Shown here one piece after another: positions 17,575-27,450 of a stretch of 64,000 bases of DNA (its first letter is position 1; each line of letters starts with the position of its first letter). The DNA is from Streptomyces marianii (GTDB taxonomy: Bacteria > Actinomycetota > Actinomycetes > Streptomycetales > Streptomycetaceae). Both the position numbers and the translations under genes were made by a program. The notes beneath the pieces are model-generated. The model did no database searches, was not told the DNA's origin, and saw only the letters and a program-made list of their open reading frames with translations. The DNA lies in the NCBI RefSeq assembly GCF_005795905.1, contig NZ_VAWE01000001.1, positions 4,262,001-4,326,000 of the forward strand. Reading direction: 5' to 3'.

Positions 17575-19359
17575 TCACAGCGGAGGTTCCAACCGTGCAA
17601 TCGCCCGCAGGGCCCCGGGTGTGAACCGGGACAGCAGCCGGGCGCCCCGGGCCTCCGGGGTCACCGGCACCACCGCCTGGTCGTTCAGGACGGCGTGGAG
17701 GATCGCCCCGGCCACCTTCTCCGGGGGGTAGTTGCGCATCCCGTAGAGCTTGGAGCTCTTCTTCCGCAGCCGGTTCTCCTCCTGCTCGGAGACTCCGGCG
17801 AAGCGCGCCGTGGCCGTGATGTTCGTGTTCACGATCCCGGGGCAGATCGCTGAGACCCCGATGCCCCGGCCGGCCAGCTCCGCCCGCAGGCACTCGCTCA
17901 GCATCAGGACCGCGGCCTTCGACGTCGCGTACGCGGGCAGGGCCTTGGAGGGCTGAAAGGCCGCTGCCGACGCCGTGTTGACGATGTGGCCGCCCTGGCC
18001 GCGCTCGGCCATCTGCCCGCCGAAGACCCGGCAGCCGTGGATGACCCCCCACAGGTTGACGTCGAGCACCCTGCGCCAGTCGTCGGCCGTGGTGTCCAGG
18101 AACGAGCCGGAGAGCCCGATCCCGGCGTTGTTCACGAGCACGTCCACGATGCCGTACTCGCCGGCGACCTTCTCGGCGAGCTTCTCCATCGCCGCCTCGT
18201 CGGAGACGTCGACCGTCTCGGGCCATGCCTCCGGCGCTCCGATCAGCCGGGCCAACTCCGCCGTCCTGGCGGCCCCCTCGCCCTCCCGGTCCACTGCGAC
18301 CACGCGTGCTCCGGCCTCGGCGAAGGCGAACGCCGTCGCCCGTCCGATGCCGCTGGCCGCGCCCGTCACCAGCACCAACTGCCCGCCGAACCGCTCCGCG
18401 TACTTCCCCCAGGACCCCGTCGCGGGAGTGGGCCGGGAGGTGCCCGAGGTGCCTCCCTCCTCGTGAGTGGTCACGAACTCGGCTATCCAGCGGGACAGTT
18501 GATCGGGGCGGGTGCGGGGCACCCAGTGCTTGGCAGGCAGCGTGCGGCGCACGAGCCGCGGGGCCCACAGCGCGAGGTCGTCGTAGAGCCGCTCGGAGAG
18601 GAACGCGTCACCGGTGGGGGTGATCAGCTGTACCGGCACGTGTGCGTACGCGTCGGCGCGGGGGTGGAGCAGCCGGAAGCGGACGTTGTCGCGGTAGAGC
18701 CAGGCTCCGTGCGCCGCGTCCGACGGCAGCGAGGCGGTGGGGTAGTCACCGCCCGGCACCTTCTCCAGCCGCTCCAGGATCTTCGGCCACCGCCGGCCCA
18801 GTGGCCCGCGCCAGGCCATCTCGGGCAGTGCCGGGGTGTGCAGCAAGTACACGTACCAGGACTTGGCGCCCTGGCCGAGGAGCTGTGCCAACCGGCGCGG
18901 AGTGGGCCGGGCCGTACGCTTCTTGATCCAGTGGCCGAAGTGGTCGAGCGACGGGCCGGACACGGACGTGAACGAGGCGATCCTCCCCTCGGTCCGTTTC
19001 ACCGTGACGAACTCCCAGGACTGCACCGAGCCCCAGTCGTGGCCCACCAGATGCACCGGCCGGTCCGGGCTGACCGCGTCCGCCACTGCCAGGAAGTCGT
19101 CCGTCAGCTTCTCCAGGGTGAAGCCCCCGCGCAGCGGCACCGGAGCCGTGGAGCGGCCGTGGCCCCGGACGTCGTACAGCACCACGTGGAACCGGGCCGC
19201 CAGCCGGGACGCGACCTCGGACCACACCTCCTTGCTGTCCGGATAACCGTGCACCAGCACGACGGTCGGCTGCCGTTCGTCGCCGAGCTCCGCCACGCAC
19301 AGCTCGATCCCGCCCGTGCGCACCCGGCGCTCGCGTGCTCCCTCGATCCCCGTGGTCAC
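17575..19359 (-). CDS. Fusion of alpha/beta hydrolase and short-chain dehydrogenase
   Basis: One 594-residue chain holds two enzymes. Residues about 1-290 are an alpha/beta hydrolase: oxyanion HGYPDSKEVW and nucleophile elbow GHDWGS, whose Asp is the nucleophile in epoxide hydrolases and haloalkane dehalogenases. Residues about 318-594 are a classical SDR: cofactor loop GAASGIGRA, NNAG, Ser of NTASAAA and YATSK with the Tyr/Lys pair. Such fusions are common in actinomycetes; the substrate is unknown, though a lipid-like ring or epoxide then alcohol is plausible. The GTG start overlaps the M24 gene stop (GTGA) and has GGAGGAGA upstream. Confidence 0.92.
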   Translation of the reverse strand: MTTGIEGARERRVRTGGIELCVAELGDERQPTVVLVHGYPDSKEVWSEVASRLAARFHVVLYDVRGHGRSTAPVPLRGGFTLEKLTDDFLAVADAVSPDRPVHLVGHDWGSVQSWEFVTVKRTEGRIASFTSVSGPSLDHFGHWIKKRTARPTPRRLAQLLGQGAKSWYVYLLHTPALPEMAWRGPLGRRWPKILERLEKVPGGDYPTASLPSDAAHGAWLYRDNVRFRLLHPRADAYAHVPVQLITPTGDAFLSERLYDDLALWAPRLVRRTLPAKHWVPRTRPDQLSRWIAEFVTTHEEGGTSGTSRPTPATGSWGKYAERFGGQLVLVTGAASGIGRATAFAFAEAGARVVAVDREGEGAARTAELARLIGAPEAWPETVDVSDEAAMEKLAEKVAGEYGIVDVLVNNAGIGLSGSFLDTTADDWRRVLDVNLWGVIHGCRVFGGQMAERGQGGHIVNTASAAAFQPSKALPAYATSKAAVLMLSECLRAELAGRGIGVSAICPGIVNTNITATARFAGVSEQEENRLRKKSSKLYGMRNYPPEKVAGAILHAVLNDQAVVPVTPEARGARLLSRFTPGALRAIARLEPPL

Positions 19360-20204
19360 ACCGTCTCCTCCTCGGTCCAGCGCCGCACGTGCGGCAGGTC
19401 GTCGTCCAGCCAGAAGGCGCTCTGCTCCGGGTCCTTCGAGTCCGTGACCACCAGGATCTCCTCGAACTTCGCGCCCGTCCCGCGGAAGCCGAGATGGGGC
19501 TCCACGGCCCACAGCCCAGGTTGCGGCGGATGGTCGGAGAAGCGGTAGGGCGACCACAGAGGCGACCAGCCCTCCCGGTGGCCGCGCAGCGCGTCGCTCG
19601 CCAGGCCCTTCAGCGAACGCGTGCCGAACCCGAACAGCGTCGGTGTCCAGCGCCGCGGCCCGACCCGGTCGACCTTGTGGGCGATGACGCCGAACGGATA
19701 CGCCCGGTGCCGGTTGGCGTAGCCCTGGCGCACCATGAGCCCGTCCACGTCCTCGTAGACCTCCCGGAGGGAGCGGCGCTCGCGCACCTCGCGCAGGATG
19801 AGCTCCCGGTGTGCCCGGAGGTCCCCGAGCAGCCTGTCGTGCAGGGGGTGGGGCCCGAGACATCCCGAATAGCCGATGTCGGCCGTGAAACCGTTGTGGA
19901 TCGGTGCCATGTCGAGGATGAAGGGCATGCCCGCCTCGAGCCTCCGGTCGGTCGGGAAGAACTGCAGCGGTATCCGGAAGCCCGCGAACGCCGTCCGGTC
20001 GCCGAACCAGGCGAAGGGGAGATGGAACCAGTCCCGCACCCCCCGCCCGTGCAGCCAGCGGCGCTGCATGCGTGCCGCCTCCCGCTCGGTCACCCCGGGT
20101 CTCAGCTGCGCCGCGACCGCCTCCGCGCACTCATAGGCCAGGCGCTGCACTTCCCGGAACCCCCGCAGTTCTGCGGTTCGTTCGCTCAGCACTGCCGAGG
20201 TCAT
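19356..20204 (-). CDS. M24-family (creatinase/aminopeptidase-like) metalloprotein
   Basis: The 282-residue product shows the pita-bread fold pattern. PFILDMAPIHNGFTADIGYS contributes the two metal-binding Asp residues, and the C-terminal Glu lies in GLWAVEPHLGF with a following FEEILVV. The expected central His is less obvious (IAHKVDR), so catalytic activity is not certain. ATG at 20204 is chosen because the longer frame upstream is antisense to the ABC transporter promoter region. Translational coupling to the hydrolase-SDR fusion suggests a shared pathway, perhaps turnover of a modified amino acid or amide. Confidence 0.8.
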   Translation of the reverse strand: MTSAVLSERTAELRGFREVQRLAYECAEAVAAQLRPGVTEREAARMQRRWLHGRGVRDWFHLPFAWFGDRTAFAGFRIPLQFFPTDRRLEAGMPFILDMAPIHNGFTADIGYSGCLGPHPLHDRLLGDLRAHRELILREVRERRSLREVYEDVDGLMVRQGYANRHRAYPFGVIAHKVDRVGPRRWTPTLFGFGTRSLKGLASDALRGHREGWSPLWSPYRFSDHPPQPGLWAVEPHLGFRGTGAKFEEILVVTDSKDPEQSAFWLDDDLPHVRRWTEEETV

Positions 20205-20460
20205 GCCACCGTCCCGTCCGGATCCGACGCGTAGCGTCCGTCTGCCTGTGCGGTACGTGCTCGTAACGTGACACTGATGACTGTGACAATGTCCCACGGC
20301 TGCGTCAAGGGGCCTGCGGACGCCTGTGGACGACCGCCGGCGCACCGCGGCCGTCTCCTCCTCCGGCGCTGGCCCCTACGGGTCCGTACGCCTGGAGTCG
20401 GATGCGGAACCAGCCGCCAGGGCTGACGCCTGGTGTGGTGTGCACCACTACCGTCGAAGC

Positions 20461-21432
20461 GTGACTGTGATCGTGACCGAAAGCCTGAGCAAGCGGTTCC
20501 CCCGGGTGACCGCGCTTGACCGGCTCTCCCTGGACATCGGGCCCGGCGTGACCGGACTCGTGGGCGCCAACGGGGCCGGCAAGTCCACACTGATCAAGAT
20601 CCTGCTGGGTCTGTCCCCCGCCACGGAGGGCCGCGCCGAGGTACTCGGCCTCGACGTCGCCACCTCAGGCGCCGCCATCCGTGAGCGCGTCGGCTACATG
20701 CCCGAACACGACTGCCTGCCGCCGGACGTCTCGGCCACCGAGTTCGTCGTCCACATGGCGCGCATGTCCGGACTCCCGCCGACCGCGGCACGCGAGCGCA
20801 CCGCGGACACCCTGCGCCACGTCGGCCTCTACGAGGAGCGCTACCGGCCCATCGGCGGCTACTCGACCGGCATGAAGCAGCGTGTGAAGCTCGCCCAGGC
20901 CCTGGTCCACGACCCGCAGCTGGTACTGCTGGACGAGCCGACCAACGGCCTCGACCCGGTCGGCCGGGACGAGATGCTCGGCCTGATCCGCCGCGTCCAC
21001 ACCGACTTCGGCATTTCGGTCCTGGTCACCTCGCACCTCCTCGGTGAGCTCGAGCGCACCTGCGACCACGTCGTGGTCGTCGACGGCGGCCGGCTGCTGC
21101 GCTCCAGCTCCACCAGCGACTTCACCAAGATCACGACGACCCTGGCGGTCGAGGTCACGGACTCCGACACCCACCCCGACGGGACCGCGGCACTGCGCGA
21201 GGCGCTGTCGGCCGCCGGGGTCACCCTGCACGCCGGGGTCGAGGACGGGCTGCCGGGCGCCGGCCACATCCTCCTGCTGGAGGCCACCGGCGAGGAGACC
21301 TACGACACCGTCCGGGACACCGTCGCCGCCCTCGGCCTCGGCCTCGTACGGATGGAACAGCGCCGCCACCACATCGCGGAGGTCTTCCGCCCCGAGGCGG
21401 CGGCCCAGCCCATGGAGGTGCCGGCGCGATGA
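20461..21432 (+). CDS. ABC transporter ATP-binding protein
   Basis: First gene of a four-gene ABC operon. The 323-residue product has Walker A GANGAGKST near residue 40, a variant signature YSTGMKQ, Walker B LVLLDEPTNGLDP and the H-loop TSHLL. It resembles ABC-2 type export ATPases with a C-terminal regulatory extension. The GTG at 20461 is chosen: a likely -10 (TACCGT, 20449-20454) lies 7 bases before it and there is no ribosome site, so the transcript may be leaderless. The longer frame upstream is not supported. It overlaps the next gene by ATGA. Confidence 0.93.
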   Translation: MTVIVTESLSKRFPRVTALDRLSLDIGPGVTGLVGANGAGKSTLIKILLGLSPATEGRAEVLGLDVATSGAAIRERVGYMPEHDCLPPDVSATEFVVHMARMSGLPPTAARERTADTLRHVGLYEERYRPIGGYSTGMKQRVKLAQALVHDPQLVLLDEPTNGLDPVGRDEMLGLIRRVHTDFGISVLVTSHLLGELERTCDHVVVVDGGRLLRSSSTSDFTKITTTLAVEVTDSDTHPDGTAALREALSAAGVTLHAGVEDGLPGAGHILLLEATGEETYDTVRDTVAALGLGLVRMEQRRHHIAEVFRPEAAAQPMEVPAR

Positions 21433-22340
21433 GCAACGGGACGACCCGCACGGGGACGGCGCTCAACGAGACCACCCGTATCCACAACATCGGGTACCGC
21501 AACTACGACGGAGCGCGGCTCGGCCGCGCCTACGCCCGCCGATCGCTCTTCGCGCAGTCGCTGCGCGGGGCGTACGGGCTCGGCCGCTCCGCAAGGTCGA
21601 AGGTGCTGCCGATGATCCTCTTCGCGGTCATGTGCGTGCCCGCGGCGATCGTGGTCGCCGTGGCGGTGACCACCAAGATGAAGGAACTGCCGCTCGACTA
21701 CACGCGCTACGCGATCGTCACACAGGCGGTCATCGCCCTCTTCCTCGCCGCTCAGGCCCCGCAGTCCGTGTCGCGGGACCTGCGTTTCAAGACCGTGCCG
21801 CTGTACTTCTCGCGGCCCATCGAACGCGTCGACTACGTCCTGGCCAAGTTCGGCGCGATGGCCTCGGCGCTCTTCGTCCTCACCGCCGCACCCCTCCTGA
21901 TCCTCTACATCGGCTCGCTGCTGGCGAAGATGGACTTCGCCGACCAGACGAAGGGCTTCGCACAGGGACTGGTCTCCGTGGCGCTCCTCTCGCTCCTCTT
22001 CGGCGGTCTCGGCCTCGTCATGGCCGCGCTCACCCCGCGCCGCGGCTTCGGCGTCGCGGCGGTCATCGCCACGCTCACCATCACCTACGGGGCGGTGTCC
22101 ACGGTCCAGGCCATCGCCTACGAGACCGGGTCCGAAGGCGCGGTGGAGTGGCTCGGGCTCTTCTCGCCCGTCACCCTCATCGACGGCGTGCAGACCGCCT
22201 TCCTCGGTGCGTCCTCCTCCTTCCCCGGCGGACAGGGGCCCGGCACGGGCACCGGAGTGGTCTATCTGCTGGCCGTCCTCGCGCTCATCGCCGGCTCGTA
22301 CGGCGTCCTGATGCGCCGCTACCGAAAGGTCGGGCTCTGA
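21429..22340 (+). CDS. ABC-2 type transporter permease
   Basis: The 303-residue product has a charged N-terminal part (NYDGARLGRAYARR) and six hydrophobic segments, the first at about residues 62-84 and the last at about 270-295. SVSRDLRFKTVPLYFSRPI after the second helix is the typical ABC-2 cytoplasmic motif for export permeases. It pairs with the ATPase before it through an ATGA overlap. Confidence 0.9.
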   Translation: MSNGTTRTGTALNETTRIHNIGYRNYDGARLGRAYARRSLFAQSLRGAYGLGRSARSKVLPMILFAVMCVPAAIVVAVAVTTKMKELPLDYTRYAIVTQAVIALFLAAQAPQSVSRDLRFKTVPLYFSRPIERVDYVLAKFGAMASALFVLTAAPLLILYIGSLLAKMDFADQTKGFAQGLVSVALLSLLFGGLGLVMAALTPRRGFGVAAVIATLTITYGAVSTVQAIAYETGSEGAVEWLGLFSPVTLIDGVQTAFLGASSSFPGGQGPGTGTGVVYLLAVLALIAGSYGVLMRRYRKVGL

Positions 22341-22342
22341 TC

Positions 22343-23254
22343 ATGACCACTGTCCACATCGACCACGCCTCGCGCTGGTTCGGCAACGTGGTGGCCGTCA
22401 ACGACGTCACCATGGCCATCGGTCCCGGCGTCACCGGACTCCTCGGCCCCAACGGGGCCGGCAAGTCCACGCTCATCAACATGATGGGCGGCTTCCTCGC
22501 CCCCTCGACGGGCACCGTCACCCTCGACGGGGAAACGATCTGGCGCAACGAGTCCGTCTACCGGCAGATCGGCGTCGTGCCCGAGCGGGAGGCGATGTAC
22601 GACTTCCTCACCGGACGGGAGTTCGTCCTCGCCAACGCCGAACTGCACGGCCTCGGTGCCAAGGAGGCCCAGCGCGCCCTGGCCACGGTGGAGATGGAGC
22701 CCGCGCAGGACCGCAAGATCGCCACGTACAGCAAGGGCATGCGCCAGCGGGTCAAGATGGCGTCCGCCCTGGTGCACGAGCCGAGCGTGCTGCTCCTCGA
22801 CGAGCCCTTCAACGGGATGGACCCGCGCCAGCGCATGCAGCTCATGGACCTGCTCCGGCGGATGGGGGGCGAGGGACGCACGGTCCTGTTCTCCTCCCAC
22901 ATCCTGGAGGAGGTCGAGCAGCTCGCCTCCCACATCGAGGTGATCGTCGCGGGACGGCACGCGGCGAGCGGCGACTTCCGCAGGATCCGCCGGCTGATGA
23001 CGGACCGGCCGCACCGCTATCTGGTGCGGTCCAGCGACGACCGGGCGCTCGCCGCCGCGCTGATCGCGGACCCGTCGACCGCCGGAATCGAAGTGGACGT
23101 CCAGGAAGGCGCGTTGCGCATTCAGGCGGTCGACTTCGGACGCTTCACCGAGCTCCTGCCGAGGGTGGCCCGTGAGCACTCCATCCGGCTGCTCACGGTC
23201 TCGCCCTCCGACGAGTCCCTCGAATCGGTCTTCTCCTACCTCGTAGCGGCCTGA
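22343..23254 (+). CDS. ABC transporter ATP-binding protein (second)
   Basis: The 303-residue product has Walker A GPNGAGKST near residue 38, a YSKGMRQ signature variant, Walker B VLLLDEPFNGMDP and SSHIL. It is clearly homologous to the first ATPase of the operon but diverged. Its C-terminal 80 residues form a probable regulatory domain. It starts two bases after the first permease and serves the second permease, giving two ATPase-permease pairs in one operon. Confidence 0.93.
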   Translation: MTTVHIDHASRWFGNVVAVNDVTMAIGPGVTGLLGPNGAGKSTLINMMGGFLAPSTGTVTLDGETIWRNESVYRQIGVVPEREAMYDFLTGREFVLANAELHGLGAKEAQRALATVEMEPAQDRKIATYSKGMRQRVKMASALVHEPSVLLLDEPFNGMDPRQRMQLMDLLRRMGGEGRTVLFSSHILEEVEQLASHIEVIVAGRHAASGDFRRIRRLMTDRPHRYLVRSSDDRALAAALIADPSTAGIEVDVQEGALRIQAVDFGRFTELLPRVAREHSIRLLTVSPSDESLESVFSYLVAA

Positions 23255-23268
23255 AAGGAGCCAACGAC

Positions 23269-23988
23269 ATGTACGACCCGACAGTCGCCCGGCTCACCTA
23301 CCGGGCCCTCCTCGGCCGCCGCCGCGCGGCGATCCTCTTCGTCCTCCCGGCGCTGCTGCTGCTCATCGCCGTAGCCGTACGGGCGTTCAACGGCGTGGAC
23401 GACCAGGTCGCCGCCGACGTGCTGGGCGGATTCGCCCTCGCCACGATGGTGCCGTTGATCGGCGTGATCGCCGGAACGGGGGCGATCGGGCCCGAGATCG
23501 ACGACGGCTCGATCGTCTATCTGCTGGCCAAGCCGGTGAAGCGGCCGACGATCATCGTCACCAAGCTGATCGTGGCGATCGCCGTGACCATGGTGTTCTC
23601 CGCGGTCCCCACGTTCGTCGCGGGATACATCCTCAACGGCAACGGACAGCAGGTCGCCGTGGCCTACACGGTCGCCGCGCTGGTCGCGTCGATCGCCTAC
23701 GCCGCGCTGTTCCTGCTGCTCGGCACGGTCAGCCGGCACGCGGTCGTGATCGGTCTGGTCTACGCGCTGGTGTGGGAGACGCTCTTCGGCAGCCTGGTGC
23801 CCGGGGCACGGACGCTCAGCGTGCAGCAGTGGTCGCTGGCCCTGGCCGAACGGATCGGCGGGGAAGGGATGATCACCTCCGACGTGGGCCTGCCGCTCGC
23901 GACGGTGCTGCTCGTCGGGGTCACGCTACTGGCGACGGGATACGCCGGGCAGAAGCTGAGGACGCTGACGCTGGCCGGTGAGGAGTAA
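23269..23988 (+). CDS. ABC-2 type transporter permease (second)
   Basis: The 239-residue product has six hydrophobic segments and the motif IGPEIDDGSIVYLLAKPVKR, equivalent to the cytoplasmic motif of the first permease. A strong ribosome site AAAGGAG (about 23254-23260) precedes the ATG. Last gene of the transporter operon; the substrate is unknown. Confidence 0.9.
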   Translation: MYDPTVARLTYRALLGRRRAAILFVLPALLLLIAVAVRAFNGVDDQVAADVLGGFALATMVPLIGVIAGTGAIGPEIDDGSIVYLLAKPVKRPTIIVTKLIVAIAVTMVFSAVPTFVAGYILNGNGQQVAVAYTVAALVASIAYAALFLLLGTVSRHAVVIGLVYALVWETLFGSLVPGARTLSVQQWSLALAERIGGEGMITSDVGLPLATVLLVGVTLLATGYAGQKLRTLTLAGEE

Positions 23989-24004
23989 CGAGGCATGGCG
24001 CGAG

Positions 24005-24033
24005 ACGCCCCGGGGGCCCTCCTCCCGGGGCGT
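24005..24033 (+). terminator. Hairpin terminator of the ABC transporter operon
   Basis: A perfect 10-bp stem (24005-24014 with 24024-24033) and 9-nt loop begin 16 bases after the last stop codon. Confidence 0.7.
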
Positions 24034-24093
24034 TCCCGTCCTCACACGGACCCGACGGGGCGGCGGGGACACTGTGGGTGAGAGGAGACCGTC

Positions 24094-24546
24094 ATGCCGG
24101 AGGAGCCGACCCCCCGACCGGAGCCGGGACCGGACCCGGGTGAGTGCGGACCTGGACCGGACCAGGAGGAGCGCGGACCGGGACCGGACCCGGTGTCCGG
24201 CGAGCCCCGCAGCGGCCCCGGTGGCGGACCGCCGGGCCCCGCCGCCGTGGGCGGAGGCGCGGGCGGTCGTCCGCGGGGTGGTGCCGGCGGCGGAGGTCCC
24301 GGCGCCGGCGCGGGTGATCGGCGGGACGCCTGGGACGAGGTGGTTCTCGACGAGGACTTCGTGCGTGCCGCCGGGACCTCCGAGCCGTCGGCCCGTGCGC
24401 GGATGCTCACCGCCCGGTGGCGCGGCTCCGCGCCCGAACCGCAGCCCTGGCGTTCGGACGAGCCGCCTGCGGGCTGGTTCTGGAGCCGGGCCCGGGCACG
24501 GCGCCGCAGCGGCCGGCGCTGGTGGCGCCGGTGGCGCGGGTCTTGA
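24094..24546 (+). CDS. Pro/Gly-rich hypothetical protein, 150 aa
   Basis: The first 75 residues are low-complexity (Pro-Glu-Gly runs). A compact conserved part follows: DAWDEVVLDEDFVRAAGTSE, then ARMLTARWR, and a basic Arg/Trp-rich tail. GAGAGGAGA 5-8 bases before the ATG supports translation. Small proteins with a WDEVVLDEDFV block occur in many Streptomyces; none has a known role. It sits between the ABC operon and tRNA-Ser. Confidence 0.72.
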   Translation: MPEEPTPRPEPGPDPGECGPGPDQEERGPGPDPVSGEPRSGPGGGPPGPAAVGGGAGGRPRGGAGGGGPGAGAGDRRDAWDEVVLDEDFVRAAGTSEPSARARMLTARWRGSAPEPQPWRSDEPPAGWFWSRARARRRSGRRWWRRWRGS

Positions 24547-24810
24547 GACGGTCCGCACGGATATTCGGTGGCATCGGAGGGTGCGTACCGGGCACAGTGG
24601 GCGATGCCGCCGCCGGATGTGCGGGGGCACAACAGGGCCACGATGTCCGAGACCGGGGAGGGGCGCGGCGATGACCGAGAGTACGAGTCCGTCGAGCTCC
24701 CTGCAGGGCAGCGCACGGCAGGCTTCGGAGTAATCATCGGACTCCGTGGAGCCGCCGGAAGACTGCCCGGGCGGCCGCTTCGAGCGCGCATCCGCGCGGG
24801 CCGCCCTCCC

Positions 24811-24899
<89 letters not shown>

Positions 24900-24900
24900 T

Positions 24901-24926
24901 GGGTACGCGTCTGCGGACGCGTACCC
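24901..24926 (+). terminator. Terminator hairpin after tRNA-Ser(GCU)
   Basis: A perfect 11-bp stem (24901-24911 with 24916-24926) and a TGCG loop follow the tRNA directly. This compact hairpin is a convincing transcription end. Confidence 0.75.
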
Positions 24927-25095
24927 GGAGTCCCGTGACGGGCCATGGGTCCGGCGGCCCGACGCCGCACACGACCGACCCGCCGGGGACGTTCCGGAAC
25001 GAGCGGCAGCTCCGCATCGGACGGGAGGTCCGCACGCCGGCCCCGGGGGCGTGAGCGCAGTGGGCTGCGCCGACGACCGACAGCGCCGCGTGGGG

Positions 25096-25132
25096 GCACT
25101 CCCCCGTGCCCGGAGGGCCATTGGGGGAGTGC
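25096..25132 (-). terminator. Inverted repeat after the HAD gene, probable terminator
   Basis: GCACTCCCCC and GGGGGAGTGC form a perfect 10-bp stem with a 17-nt loop, 41 bases past the stop of the minus-strand HAD gene. Similar C-run/G-run palindromes recur between Streptomyces genes. From 24940 to 25172 nothing else is recognised. Confidence 0.6.
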
Positions 25133-25172
25133 ATGCCGGACGTCCCGGCCGGACGGGACTTTCGAACGCGCC

Positions 25173-25976
25173 CTAACGCCCCAGCAGTTCCTCCAGCACC
25201 TGTGCGATGCCGTCGTGCTCGTTCGACGCCGTGATCTCGTGTGCCACGGCCTTCAGTTCGTCGTGGGCGTTGGCCATCGCGACACCGTGCGCGGCCCAGC
25301 CGAACATGGGGATGTCGTTGGGCATGTCGCCGAAGGCGATCGTCTGGGTGGACTTCACGCCCAGCCGGCGGGCGGCCAGCGACAGGCCGGTGGCCTTGCT
25401 CAGGCCGAGGGGGAGGATCTCGACGATGTCCTCGCCGGCCATCACCACGTCCACCAGACCGCCGACCGTCGAGCGCGCGACGCGGGTCAGCTCGTCGTCG
25501 TCGAGGGCCGGATGCTGGATGTAGAGCTTGTTCAGCGGAGCCGCCAACAGCTCGGCCGGGTCGTCGAAGACCACGACCGGGAGCGGACCCTCCTGGAACC
25601 GGTAGCCGGGGCTGACGACCACCTTCCCGTCCAGGCCGTCGCGGCTCGCCGCCAGGGCGAGCGGACCGACCTCCGCCTCCAGCTTGGCGAGGGCGAGGCC
25701 GGCCAGCCGGCGGTCCAGCGTCACCGAGGTGAGCAGCTTGTCCTCACCCGCGTGGTACACCTGTGCGCCCTGTCCGCAGACCGCGAGGCCCTGGTAGCCC
25801 AGGTCCTCGAGGATGTGCCGGGTCCAGGGGACGGCCCGTCCGGTGACGACGATGTGGGCGGCGCCCGCCGCCGTGGCGGCGGCGAGCGCGTCGCGCGTGC
25901 GCTGCGAGACGCTCTCGTCGGAGCGCAGCAGGGTCCCGTCGAGATCCGTGGCGATCAGGCGGTACGGAAAGCTCAC
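25173..25976 (-). CDS. Cof-type HAD-superfamily phosphatase
   Basis: The 267-residue product has motif [17 protein letters not shown], motif II Thr in HIVVTGRA, a C2B cap (about residues 85-190), and motif [15 protein letters not shown]. It is a paralogue of the phosphatase at 8356-9225. Its GTG start overlaps the serS stop by GTGA, so it is translated with serS. The substrate is unknown; the fixed linkage with serS in Streptomyces suggests a housekeeping role. Confidence 0.92.
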   Translation of the reverse strand: MSFPYRLIATDLDGTLLRSDESVSQRTRDALAAATAAGAAHIVVTGRAVPWTRHILEDLGYQGLAVCGQGAQVYHAGEDKLLTSVTLDRRLAGLALAKLEAEVGPLALAASRDGLDGKVVVSPGYRFQEGPLPVVVFDDPAELLAAPLNKLYIQHPALDDDELTRVARSTVGGLVDVVMAGEDIVEILPLGLSKATGLSLAARRLGVKSTQTIAFGDMPNDIPMFGWAAHGVAMANAHDELKAVAHEITASNEHDGIAQVLEELLGR

Positions 25977-27250
25977 TTGGCGACCGGTTCCAGGACCTCA
26001 CGGCCGCCGAGGTAGGGCCGCAGGACCTCCGGCACCCGCACCGAGCCGTCGGCCAGCTGGTGGTTCTCCAGGATCGCGACGATCGTGCGCGGCACGGCGC
26101 ACAGCGTGCCGTTCAGCGTCGCGAGCGGCTTGACCTGCTTGCCGTCGCGCATGCGGACCGACAGCCGGCGGGCCTGGAAACCGTCGCAGTTCGACGCCGA
26201 GGTGAGTTCGCGGTACTTCCCCTGGGTCGGGATCCACGCCTCGCAGTCGTACTTGCGGGAAGCCGAGGCCCCCAGGTCGCCGGTGGCCACGTCGATCACC
26301 TGGAACGGCAGCTCCAGGCCGGTCAGCCACTGCTTCTCCCACTCCAGGAGCCGCTTGTGCTCGTTCTCGGCGTCGTCCGGGTGGACGTAGGAGAACATCT
26401 CGACCTTGTCGAACTGGTGGACGCGGAAGATGCCGCGGGTGTCCTTGCCGTAGGTGCCGGCCTCCCGGCGGAAGCAGGGCGAGAAGCCCGCGTACCGCAG
26501 GGGCAGCTTGTCGGCGTCGAGGATCTCGTCCATGTGGTACGCCGCGAGCGGGACCTCGGACGTGCCGACGAGATAGAAGTCGTCCTTCTCGAGGTGGTAG
26601 ACGTTCTCCGAGGCCTGGCCGAGGAAGCCCGTGCCCTCCATGGCACGCGGGCGGACCAGCGCCGGGGTCAGCATCGGCGTGAAGCCCGCCTCGGTGGCCT
26701 GCGCCATGGCGGCGTTGACGAGGGCGAGCTCCAGCAGGGCACCGACGCCCGTCAGGTAGTAGAAGCGGGAGCCGGACACCTTCGCGCCGCGCTCGACGTC
26801 GATGGCTCCCAGCGCCTCGCCGAGCTCCAGGTGGTCCTTGGGCTGGAAGCCCTCGGCGCCGAAGTCGCGGACGGTGCCGTGCGTCTCCAGGACCACGAAG
26901 TCCTCCTCGCCGCCGACCGGGACGTCCGGGTGGACCAGGTTGCCCAGCCCGAGCAGCAGTCGGCGGGCCTCTTCCTCGGCCTCGTTCTGCTCCGCCTCGG
27001 CGGCCTTGACGTCGGACTTGAGCTGCTCGGCCTTCTTCAGCAGCTCGGCGCGCTCGTCCGGGGACGCCTTGGGGATGAGCTTGCCGAGCGACTTCTGCTC
27101 GGAGCGGAGTTCGTCGAAGCGGACGCCGGACGACCTGCGCCGCTCGTCGGCGGAGAGCAGGGCGTCGACGAGTTCGACGTCCTCTCCACGGGCGCGCTGG
27201 GAGGCGCGAACACGGTCGGGGTCCTCACGGAGCAGGCGAAGGTCAATCAC
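25973..27250 (-). CDS. serS: Seryl-tRNA synthetase
   Basis: SerRS charges tRNA-Ser with serine. The 425-residue product has the N-terminal helical hairpin that contacts the long variable arm of tRNA-Ser (about residues 30-105, with [20 protein letters not shown]), then the class II catalytic core: motif 2 [18 protein letters not shown] and motif 3 near residue 385 ([17 protein letters not shown]). Length is normal. GTG at 27250 starts the conserved [11 protein letters not shown]; its ribosome site is weak. It lies beside tRNA-Ser(GCU) and is followed by the HAD gene. Confidence 0.97.
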   Translation of the reverse strand: MIDLRLLREDPDRVRASQRARGEDVELVDALLSADERRRSSGVRFDELRSEQKSLGKLIPKASPDERAELLKKAEQLKSDVKAAEAEQNEAEEEARRLLLGLGNLVHPDVPVGGEEDFVVLETHGTVRDFGAEGFQPKDHLELGEALGAIDVERGAKVSGSRFYYLTGVGALLELALVNAAMAQATEAGFTPMLTPALVRPRAMEGTGFLGQASENVYHLEKDDFYLVGTSEVPLAAYHMDEILDADKLPLRYAGFSPCFRREAGTYGKDTRGIFRVHQFDKVEMFSYVHPDDAENEHKRLLEWEKQWLTGLELPFQVIDVATGDLGASASRKYDCEAWIPTQGKYRELTSASNCDGFQARRLSVRMRDGKQVKPLATLNGTLCAVPRTIVAILENHQLADGSVRVPEVLRPYLGGREVLEPVAK

Positions 27251-27450
27251 CCCACCAGGCTACCGGTGTGTGCTCCCGGCACCCCAGTTGATATTGGTTG
27301 CGTGTCAGTTTGACCGAATTGCCGGAATTGAGGAAAGGGTCGGTGAATCCCGCGCATGGTCCGCGGGCGCCTCGGCGCCGGCTGCCGAAAAGGGGTGAAT
27401 GCCGCTCCGTCCCGACGGTTGTCCGCTGCGGACCGTGGAACCCCGGGCCG

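Noticed and set aside
17575-20130. Single 851-codon frame joining the M24 region and the hydrolase-SDR gene
   Set aside because: The part upstream of 19359 is out of frame with the M24 protein and shadow-like; the GTG at 19359 has a good ribosome site and overlaps the M24 stop.
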